Source: Schizochytrium sp. TIO01
Lineage: Eukaryota > Sar > Bigyra > Thraustochytrida > Thraustochytriidae
Direction: 5' to 3'
Assembly: GCA_004764695.1 (NCBI GenBank)
Contig: SMSO01000031.1
Location: 3,581,048 to 3,645,047, forward strand
Length of the DNA: 64,000 nt
Shown here: piece by piece, positions 21,101 through 29,170 of the stretch
Numbering within the stretch: the stretch's first letter is position 1
Layout: the number at the start of each line of letters is the position of its first letter
The notes under the pieces: model-generated
Seen by the model: the letters and a program-made list of their open reading frames with translations, nothing else
Database searches by the model: none
Told to the model about the DNA's origin: nothing
Translations under genes and position numbers: made by a program

Positions 21101-23230
21101 CGAAGATTTTGTTGGAGAACTACTTAGATACGAACCTGTTCCATTATTACTGCTACTCCGAGTTCGCCACATTGCACCTGTCTCATGTGGTGACGGCCCT
21201 CCACCAAGCATAACGACCCGCCCATTTGAAGATTTAGAGCATTGCGCCTTGGCATCCCGTGGCTGCAATGACCGCAAGGTCTCAATACTCGCCAACGGCC
21301 AGTTACCATCCGCACTGCTAAGCTCCAAAAGGATTGTTTGACCATCTTCAAGATCAGCCTCCTCCACAGTTTCCTTCGGATCTTGAAGTAATTTCACATT
21401 AACATTCGAGTTACGATAATGGGAACCATGTGTTTTTGATGACGATCCGCTGAAAACCTCGCTAATGGGATCCGAATTATCATCAAGGACGCACCACAAG
21501 CGCATCCTCTCCGCGGAGAAGCGATCACGGTTCTGAATTGCAGCTGCTTTACGTGCAACCCCGTCTTCCTGGCTACTTAAGGTACTAAAGAAACTCTCAG
21601 TTGAATTCGTGCGCGCGCGGGGCTCGAGAACTCGGTCAAGAATCGCCCGTTCGAGATCGCGTACCGTCGATCTCCTTGAAACCTGGATGCGAGCAGGGCC
21701 TCCTGGAAAGTCATCGTCTTCAAAATCATCATTGCGATTGTCATTGTCACCATCACAAGAAGAAGCAAAGCTCCTCTGATCTGTTGAGGATCTGAATACC
21801 GACGCATAATGTGCTTCAATACTTTCACCGGGCACTTTCGATTCTACTGGCACAAATTCAGAAGAAAATTTGACACAACGCACATCAAGTGTCACAGGGA
21901 AAAGTTCAATCTCTGGTTTCTGCCCACTGAATTCACCAGGGATCACTCGACGCTCGATTATAGGACCTCCGCCATAAATATCGTGCAAGAAATTCCAGGC
22001 CTCTTGACATAAAACGATAAAGTCATGTGGGTAAGAAATTTCTGGTCGCATCGAGCAGAGATCCAATGATCCCAAATCTGCGACATTTGCTACGTCATCT
22101 TCAGGGCGTAACGAGCGAATGACGTCCCTGTTGTCAATAGGCCCAGGTCTTTGCACTTGTTGCCAACTTTGCAGTGACATATAATCCACACGACCACCAT
22201 GATAGCCGCTATATGCTTCCCATGCACGAAACCACTTTGCAGAAAGTACATACCAGGACTCGCCAGGAGTTAAAAGGTCCCGAATTGGGAGCTTGTGTAA
22301 TCGTTTAAACGTAGATCCTTCCAGAACTTGCCCACGACTAGAGTGATGCTTTAACATGTGAGCGCGTCCGTTCAAGGGTGCCGCGGCGTTTGCAGCAGCA
22401 GTACTTGCAATCGGGCTTGTGAAACGTTCTGCAGTTGGTTCTTGAAAACGGAGTTTAGTAAATGCGGCCGTCGCGGTTCCTAATGGTGTCGTTGGCGGCA
22501 ATGGGTAATAAGGCAAAGCTTCGCTTTCGTTGCTATCAGGTGAAGACAGCGCTCGAGGTGTATTTGGAACAGATTTTGAGAGTCCTGTTGACACAGGCGA
22601 CGGCAGAGGTGACGGGTTTATCGTGAGCCCGGCACGAAACATGGGGTCTAAAAGCTTCTGACCGATATGTGTAGGCCAGCTAAGAAGAGGCGCGTTCATG
22701 TAACGTACCATCGTTTTGGAGAAAGTTTCAATGGAGATCTCGTTACTGAGTACCACGGATTTGTCTTTGGACAGTCTAAAAATTTCGTCGACAAGGTCGT
22801 ATGAGGACCTACGTTCCTCATCACTGAGCCTCGGGTCGTCAAGAAGATCTGCGTAGCGCAGGAGTGTGCTCCTTGCGAGAGCTCCGTTGTTGTCATCGTC
22901 GTAGATTCGAAAAAGAAAGCGCAGTCTCTCCTCGAGCTTACTTCTGCACAGTAAACACAATCCGCATATGAACTCGAGCCAGTCGAGCGAGACACTCCTG
23001 TTTATGTCGAATACAAAGAAAATCCGGTTCGCCAGCAGCTCAGGGAGGTCCGGAAAGTCCGCGAGGACCAGCGTCTTGAAGAACACCAGCCCGATCTCGC
23101 CATACCCATGCTGAGGCGAAGACCGCGAAAGTCGCTCAAACCCACTCTGCAGCGCCCGAATTTCCACCGGACTGAACCTCTTCCGCGCCTCCGTGGCGCT
23201 AATCAGACGCCCCTGCGTCGCGCCCATCAC
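18185..23230 (-). CDS. USP32-like ubiquitin-specific protease with EF-hands and C-terminal CaaX box
   Basis: A cysteine protease that removes ubiquitin; 1,681 codons with no internal break. The N-terminus carries EF-hand-like calcium loops (FDINRSVSLDWLEF at about 74-87, YDDDNNGALARSTL at about 110-123). A DUSP domain follows at about 323-430 (SWYVLSAKWFRAWEAYSGY), then a ubiquitin-like segment. The USP core begins at the Cys box GMANLGNTCFMSASLQ, with catalytic Cys 761, and then QQDAQELL (844-851). CxxC pairs (LRCDTCG, CARCKEF) form the zinc site. The His box is GSLGGGHYIAKA (His 1596), followed by WYNFDD (Asp 1613), so all catalytic residues are present. Long Ser/acidic insertions interrupt the core. 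The protein ends in CSVM, a farnesylation-type CaaX box, which predicts membrane attachment. The EF-hand/DUSP/USP order matches animal USP32. The start could be either of two adjacent Met codons. Confidence 0.92.
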   Translation of the reverse strand: MMGATQGRLISATEARKRFSPVEIRALQSGFERLSRSSPQHGYGEIGLVFFKTLVLADFPDLPELLANRIFFVFDINRSVSLDWLEFICGLCLLCRSKLEERLRFLFRIYDDDNNGALARSTLLRYADLLDDPRLSDEERRSSYDLVDEIFRLSKDKSVVLSNEISIETFSKTMVRYMNAPLLSWPTHIGQKLLDPMFRAGLTINPSPLPSPVSTGLSKSVPNTPRALSSPDSNESEALPYYPLPPTTPLGTATAAFTKLRFQEPTAERFTSPIASTAAANAAAPLNGRAHMLKHHSSRGQVLEGSTFKRLHKLPIRDLLTPGESWYVLSAKWFRAWEAYSGYHGGRVDYMSLQSWQQVQRPGPIDNRDVIRSLRPEDDVANVADLGSLDLCSMRPEISYPHDFIVLCQEAWNFLHDIYGGGPIIERRVIPGEFSGQKPEIELFPVTLDVRCVKFSSEFVPVESKVPGESIEAHYASVFRSSTDQRSFASSCDGDNDNRNDDFEDDDFPGGPARIQVSRRSTVRDLERAILDRVLEPRARTNSTESFFSTLSSQEDGVARKAAAIQNRDRFSAERMRLWCVLDDNSDPISEVFSGSSSKTHGSHYRNSNVNVKLLQDPKETVEEADLEDGQTILLELSSADGNWPLASIETLRSLQPRDAKAQCSKSSNGRVVMLGGGPSPHETGAMWRTRSSSNNGTGSYLSSSPTKSSHTTTGPNDRKGPLSIVTRTSSIGDETFAQNAHQETQHVLGNVGMANLGNTCFMSASLQCLIHTELLKQYILDDAYIADVNTSIHDSTHGLLADSFADIVRTAWGANGRIPGSIAPRRFKRELSKHDTRFMGVQQQDAQELLSSLLDGLAQDLNRVRSKAYVELKDSDGRADEEVAREWWIAHLRRELSIITALFSGQFKTLLRCDTCGYESARFEPFSVLSLPLPDSPMRTVNVHVVFADGARPPLLVALRVEKSGTFGDVRDAIINLQPGVNGSVVRSPANESDGHEAREERSLESDRLVLAYVFERQIYSIIEDDRLLETLRAQDPLYAFEIPVLENDVGCFGKGANKKQSSLNRSKVDDDDSSDGEEGVDGATTNVPGEVPQEDTTGCSIYIGSRVAYCSNSDHAAEPMLGIVVGTKTANRRSSKLNQNAHEIIYEVRFNTNSYDASETRTVFLARSELNPAPMQPCLLKIEQRIWHRHACYFVNPMRSVNVGMPFVLMVCPDQLSGYALYEAISRQVSGTKFASDAKETVEDQLVAMSLDNESTYQSDNSRSKDITDEKIRARWGFTVILLGRKGKSCGCCSWMEACDGCPVQPNETPVSLTASGPCTIAVDWGNGGSVTYRNSTSTSLTMTIIDKHSSVEDARREEQKRMPLSSLLESFTEQEKLVDADQARCARCKEFHDHTMKLGVWRAPPVLVIHLKRFDRSRKLLNLVDYPTRDLDLSPYLAQAMPPQPQKSMKAMIRKERREIRKKRIFPGSRGNTEAFEQDGDDDEDNIEEVEPEDVTSECCATVSSPHSSQYKFDQLSNYDTSTSPDVSSATAKSPEELAKAEAESEALHLVENLVDSDYVGLKAYGGHEHGGIPPEYDLYGVVEHIGSLGGGHYIAKAKSSVSGKWYNFDDRIISPIDEEDAVDAGAYLLFYVRKDIAAEADVNALFPCKTPDSKTVKEARKALGHQTTTMSDRCSVM

Positions 23231-24098
23231 GTCCCCGCCAGGAACCAGCTATGGCGTTCGCTATATGTATGAATTCCGAATTGATGTTTCTCTGTCCTCG
23301 ATTTTTCAATAAGTAACGTGATGTGAAGTGATGTAATGTAATATACGTAGTCTCTCTACTATATTAATTATGTTGAGAGAGTGAACATATATTTTTTTAC
23401 ACAGAATTCAGAATGCCAGAACCTCCTAATTTGCTCTCTACGCAGGAAATTGAGGGCGCCCGGGATGTGCTTGAGCTAGCTCTAGCTGGCCTATAGCCAG
23501 ACTTGCTTCTCTTGCGAGCAGGAGTAGTCAAGTCGGTATATGCTTGAGAGTGAAATTTGTAGGGACTTATGTGGAATAACAATATATAGCCCCCTTCAGA
23601 ATTGATACTTTGTAATCCGAGTTCTCGTTGATGCTTATCAGAACGCGACAACCTCGCAGAAGTTAGCAAGCCGCCTCAGCCCAAGCCGCCGTCAGTTCCC
23701 TGTTTCCCTTTCGTGCAGTGCTCGCCTAGGTCAGTCTCGTCCGGTTTGCCCCTTGTAATCTGAGGCCGAGTCAACTTGTGTGTCGAACTGCAAAATCTGT
23801 GCCCGGACTATTCTCAAACGCGGCGAACTAGCTAGCACCCGCCGCCAGTGCGTGAGAGTGGGATAGGCGGGAGGAGCAGCTGCCGCGGCCTTCCTGCAGC
23901 AGCCACGTCCCAGCCCCCGGCGGCAAACAGTTATGCTAGCCCTCCTCGCGGCGATGTTGTTTCAAACCTTCAAACAATCGATCGCGCGAATCGGCGAATC
24001 GCAAATTCAAATTGTTACTATGAGCCTTCCTACCATTAGTACCTAGTACCTTAATCTTACTGATACTCGCTAGTAGGTTCTTAGTTCTGCTATTGTTA

Positions 24099-24128
24099 GC
24101 TATCTATCTATATATCTATCTATCTATC
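24099..24128. repeat. TATC-type microsatellite
   Basis: A (CTAT)n run with one TA-rich interruption, inside an intergenic region. Confidence 0.85.
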
Positions 24129-24958
24129 CATAACTATCATTTTTCAACTTTGATGTGAGTACTTATTTGCAAATCAAAATAAAAATAAAAATCATTTCTT
24201 TCCAATTTATTAGTTTACTTTATTTTGTTATGTTTTTTAATAATAAGTCTCAAGACTGATTTCCCTGTGCTTATTACTTTCTTATAGTTTTCTTCACTTT
24301 CTTTCTTTCTTCCTTTCACTTTCTTCCTTTCACTTTCTTTCTTTACATCTCCAGAGGCCTACTACCATAATAAGAGGTCATTCCCATCCAAATTCAATTC
24401 TGCTTCCCTCGACAGACAACAAATGATGAGTTTTCTGTCAAAATAGAGCGCCGTAGTTCAGGAGGAGCCCTACGTAGGCACGTACCTTCTGCTGTATTTC
24501 AATCGTAGTTTGTTTGTTGTTATGGAAATTGAAAATCCTCTTTCTCAGGTTTGATCACAGAAGAGTGAGAGAGAGATTCAATCCTCTGATTCGCAACTTC
24601 TTCTTCTTCTTCTCGGCGCTGCTCGCAGATGCCGCTGCTTCTGTGCTGCTCTGCGAGCTCCTAGAGGGCCGGGCCGAGCAGACAGGCTTTGCCAGAGTCA
24701 ACGGGTGCATGGATGAATAATTGAAGTGCTTGCTCAAATGAATGAGTGATGAATAACTAACTAATTCACCAAATGGCAATTCATCCATCGTCAATTTCGT
24801 AGGGGCCCAAACAGTTTTGCGATGCTGAGGAGACACGAACTTCGAAGCCGCGAAATAAACCACCCAGTGGGCTGCGAGCAGCAGAAGCTACGCACGGTTA
24901 CGGCCCACGCCACGGACTTTACTTCGTTCAGCTTCTGAGTTATCGATTTACATCAATA

Positions 24959-25014
24959 TTCATTCATTCATTCATTCATTCATTCATTCATTCATTCATT
25001 CATTCATTCATTCA
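24959..25014. repeat. (ATTC)n microsatellite
   Basis: A near-perfect array of about 13 ATTC units. A similar array read from the other strand, (GAAT)n, occurs at 58615-58646. Confidence 0.95.
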
Positions 25015-27458
25015 CTTGAGACCATAATATTTGGAGAAGAAGTTCTGTAGGTACGTGCGCACCCTTTCGTCGCCGGCTCGTGCCAGAACCACTTACTCGT
25101 CAGTGTCATCAACACCATAAACTGCCCGCGTGTTTGCAAGAGACGAAGGCAGTGGAGAGTACTCTCTCTCCAGCATCGACTCTGAAAGTCTGCGGCATCG
25201 AAGCCGATCAAGGACCTGAGCAGCGGCGGCAACAACTCTGCGAACCTCGCGTATGGTCGGGATGAATGAATACCAAATAGAATGTTTTTATTTTTATTTT
25301 AGACTATTTTGTTGGTGTTGAAGAATATAAATAAATGAAAACTAGGAAGGATATCAAAAACTGAACATAGTTTATCGTAATAAGAAGGCCTACCACCTGC
25401 TAGTAGCGCGAGCTTTTCCTCTCATTCTTCGCAAACGAGCGCCTGCGGTGTATTCTGCGAGTCGTATTTTAACAAAGATAAAAAATCACTAAATACCCCT
25501 AAGTTGTAGACCCGGATGACTCAACAGCGCCGCCAGAGGGAGTATAGTGGAAGTTGTCGTCGATGTACAGCGTGGCACTGAGAGACCTCAAGGCGCCCCA
25601 AATTTTTTGCACATTACTATAAATGCGCTCAGTGGAGTACTTTTATGCCGCCAGGCAGAACGTATGGTGCCCAAGGGCTTGCACGCTATTGTGAAGACTC
25701 ATTCTGTGGATGCAAGGCGCAAGGGTTACTTGAACGAAGATCAAGACCTCGCCGCACGTGGCCAGAAGCTGCGGCAGAAGTAACTCGCAATGTACCCCAC
25801 CTCTGTCCTCTCTCTGGCCGTAGGGAGGAGGTAAATAGATACCTACTTATTATGCTAATGGAGAGAACAGAAGAAAACCCAGGTTCCCCATCGATTTGTG
25901 TGTTCTGCATCTTGTGCACAGTAGTACCTCCAGAGGTAGGATGCTAACTTCTTCAAGATCGTCATGAGATGCGCTGTGGTCCTCGGGCGACTGCAAATTA
26001 TCAGTTTAGAAATATATCCTAAGCCTGACACTATTTCTGAGCGGTTTGACATGAAGGAGAGCTGAAAACTCCAGAGAGGCTTCACTGTAGATCTTTGATT
26101 AATTTGTGAATCAACCATGACTGGTTTTACTGGGAATCTTTGATTCTCAACAATCTAGGCTGAGATTCTTCTAATAATTACGTAATGAGCTGGATACTAA
26201 TATTGATGCTCATGCAAGGGCTAAATAGTGGTGCCGATAACCGATTGCTTGATTCAATGTAACAAAAGTCTTGCGAATATGAAGTTTAGGACTACACCAT
26301 TAGATCGTTTTGTGCGCTTGCACTTGGTCGAATAGATATCGTTGTTTGAGAGAGCAGACATCTCAAATTGTCTGTCGTTATGATTAGAAATGAGCTCTAA
26401 CCTAGACTATGGAAGTTCCGCCTTTAAAATACATCTACTTGGCATACCTGCTACTGGTGGTTGGGATTGCACCGTCGAATTTACAGGATGCAATTGCATC
26501 AAAACTGTCGAGGACAACAACAGAAACCTGATAGAGAGAAAATTATTTTACAAAGTCCACTCACAACGTTGCAGTAGCTCTTATCGACAATTGAATTGCT
26601 TCACATATCAACAGTCAATTCAAACCCCCTTCTTAAGGCCGTACATTGATCATTTTCGCTCAGGAATATACATCCATCCCATCTGCTTTACACAAAATTT
26701 TCGATTGCTTCTTCGTCCGTTGATTTTCCCCTCAATGCACTTCCCCGGCATTTCCATAAACCGGCGCATTACCATAAATGGCTCACCGAAGTTTTGATGA
26801 CAACACCATCGTTACTACCGCTACCTTGTGTGAATCTAAAAAAGACCAACGGAAACCGGTTACAGAGCACCAGCTAATCCCATTTTTCGTCAATTAGAAG
26901 CTTCTACTCGACTTTCCGATCGTTCAAGGTTCTTGTGATGTCGAAGGTGTCTCCGCTCGCCACGCTGGCATGTGCTTTTTAGAAGTCCTTCGTGAACAAC
27001 GAAGACACTGGAAGTTTGGCCACAGGAGATAATCTAAGTACGACGAGCGATGCATAATCTATAAAACCCCACGAGAATCGGCAGAGTATCCGCATTTTCC
27101 ACCATGAAGAGGCTGAGAAATTAAATTGCTCAAGCAGTCATAAAAAACCATGCCAAGCTGCGATACCACTTCATAAGGAGAAGAATCAAACCAAGTTGAT
27201 ATGTACATGAGGTACCAGGAATACCCTAGCTACGTAGCCACCTAACTATCTCTAGAGTTAGGTCAACAGTTGTAATGAATTTAGTTAAGAGCCTGACAGT
27301 GCCTAGTGCATAATTAGAGGAAACAGTAGATCGATCGATCAATCCTCTAGAACAGAAGAAACGACTTCGCACTCGCGAAGAAATCCAACAAAGCCATTGC
27401 CGTGCGTTTTCGCTGTAAAGCCCACGAAACCGCCGAGCGACTCTTTATTTGGTGCAAG

Positions 27459-28583
27459 ATGTCGCAGACTCTCGAGACCGGAGAGGCTGAGCTCCAGACT
27501 GCCCTCGTGCAGTACCTTTTGCAAAAGGCATCTAGCGCTTCCGACGCTGCAGCTGCACAGGCTGTTGCTGAGGATGTCGCTGCAAAGATTTTTGGTGGCG
27601 CTCGTACTGATGAGAACCAGATTGACCTTTTGAAGGTCTTCAAGGCAGGTTGCGAAAAGCTCGATATCGCTCTTAAAACTCCGGCCTCGAGCTCTCAAGA
27701 TGTTGACCCTGCTCTTGAAGCTTCTCCTAAATTCCAGAAGTACCTCACTCGCGTCAAAGAAAAGGGATTCTTCGCCGGCGTTGAAGAAGGCTCTGCGGAG
27801 TACAACGATAAATATAAGCGTCTTGTGGCCAAGTACGTTGAAAAGTTTGGATCCGATGCATCGCCTGCTGCTCCTGCTGCCCCTGCTGCTGCAGCCGAAG
27901 ACAACAGCGACGAAATTGAGGCTGACAAGCTCAAGGAACAGGGCAACCAGTTTCTCAAGGATAAGGAGTACGAGCAAGCTGTTGTGGCTTACTCTAAGGC
28001 CATTGATTTGTGTCCTGCTGGCAAGAACACATATGTGTACTATGCCAACCGTGCTGCTGCCTATGTGTACCTCAAAAACTACGAGAGCTGCCTCGAGGAC
28101 TGCAATGTCTCCATTACCCTAAACCCTGGCTACGCAAAAGCACACGCTCGTGCGTCTACTGCTGCCCTTGCACTTGGTCGCCACGAGGAGGCTCGTAAGG
28201 CCGCGAAGCGTGCTCAGGAGCTTGAGCCTGGTAACGCTGCTGCTCAAAAGACGCTGGACACCCTTTCGAAGGGCACTGTTGATGCTGCATCTAGCGGTGC
28301 CGGAGCTGGAGGCATGCCAGATATGTCGAGCTTCGCCAACATGATGCGTGGCATGGACCCTTCTGCACTTGACCAGATGCGCCAGATGGGCCAGGATGCT
28401 GGCTTCACACCCGGCGGTGGCATGCCCGACATTGGCAGCCTCATGAGCAACCCTGGTCTCATGCAAGCAGCCCAGCAAATGATGTCCCAGAACCCGCAGA
28501 TGATGCAAATGGCCCAGCAGATGATGCAGGACCCTGATGCTATGTCCAACATGATGAAGATGATGGGCAACTTTGGCAAGTAA
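27459..28583 (+). CDS. SGTA: Small glutamine-rich TPR cochaperone (SGTA-like)
   Basis: A cytosolic homodimeric cochaperone that binds Hsp70/Hsp90 tails and shields hydrophobic clients, including tail-anchored proteins upstream of the GET pathway. Using the ATG at 27459 (MSQTLETGEAEL) gives 374 residues. The frame also offers an ATG at 27402, but its extra 19 residues do not resemble the family. Residues 5-70 form the dimerisation domain. An FxxYLxxVKEKGFFAGVEEGS block follows at about 93-114. Three TPRs (about 154-268) carry the carboxylate-clamp pattern: LKEQGNQFLKDKEY, NRAAAYVYLKNY and KAHARASTA. The C-terminus is Gly/Met/Gln-rich with tandem Met-Gln repeats (AQQMMSQNPQMMQMAQQMM). The codon usage looks strongly biased, as expected for a highly expressed gene. 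Confidence 0.93.
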   Translation: MSQTLETGEAELQTALVQYLLQKASSASDAAAAQAVAEDVAAKIFGGARTDENQIDLLKVFKAGCEKLDIALKTPASSSQDVDPALEASPKFQKYLTRVKEKGFFAGVEEGSAEYNDKYKRLVAKYVEKFGSDASPAAPAAPAAAAEDNSDEIEADKLKEQGNQFLKDKEYEQAVVAYSKAIDLCPAGKNTYVYYANRAAAYVYLKNYESCLEDCNVSITLNPGYAKAHARASTAALALGRHEEARKAAKRAQELEPGNAAAQKTLDTLSKGTVDAASSGAGAGGMPDMSSFANMMRGMDPSALDQMRQMGQDAGFTPGGGMPDIGSLMSNPGLMQAAQQMMSQNPQMMQMAQQMMQDPDAMSNMMKMMGNFGK

Positions 28584-29170
28584 ATAACCTACTCAAAAGA
28601 GAGAATGTAATAGCCTTTGTCAAAAATAGATTTTGTACAGCTTCATCGCTAAAGACTTTTCATTTCTCAATTCTCTTCTCTATTTGCTTTATTCTCGCTC
28701 AAACGTGCATGTGTAGAGTTTACCGTGCTGACGTACATTGAAGCTTTTACATGGGTGACTCAAACATACAGATAGGGCCCAGTTCGTCGCCTCAAGACGT
28801 CCCAAGAATTTCCTTCCTCCAACCTATTAGGTAACGCTATACCTTCCAACCAAAATGCTACTCCTACTAATTGCAAAGCAAAAGATTTATCATAGCTTGT
28901 GATCATCAAAATGACATAACTTATTTCGTATTACGCAGGATTTGTTGCTCTTTTACCACTAAATGCTGAGTACTAAAACCCATAAAAGGACTCTGTAATA
29001 AAAAAGAAATCAACTTTTTTAATACGAGAGAGAGGAGACTTTAAAAAATAAAAATAAATAAAAGAATAAAGCTGCTACTCATACCTTATTATAGGTAGTA
29101 GAAGAATAATAAATGAGAAGGACCCTTCTTTCAATTGAAAAGGTAAGCAATCAGGCATCTCAGCACCACG
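28584..29170. other. Spacer between SGTA and the glycosyltransferase
   Basis: 587 bp between two same-strand genes. It contains an A-rich block at about 29040-29070 and no other recognisable element. Confidence 0.6.

Larger units (their letters stand above)
23231..27458. other. Gene-poor region, 4.2 kb
   Basis: This holds the deubiquitinase promoter at its left end and the SGTA promoter at its right. No recognisable gene lies between. A 78-codon frame at 25547-25783, the overlapping Cys/Arg-rich frame at 25645-25947, and a 135-codon frame at 26390-26797 show no known domain. Simple repeats are TATC-type at 24099-24128, CTTT-rich at 24295-24345 and ATTC at 24959-25014. An AT-rich block lies at about 24170-24245. 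Confidence 0.5.

Noticed and set aside
24959-25014. ATTC array considered as a CRISPR-like or satellite array
   Set aside because: It is a plain tetranucleotide microsatellite with no spacers.
26390-26797. 135-codon plus-strand frame
   Set aside because: No known motif, no signal or spans, and surrounding DNA of similar composition. It may be chance.
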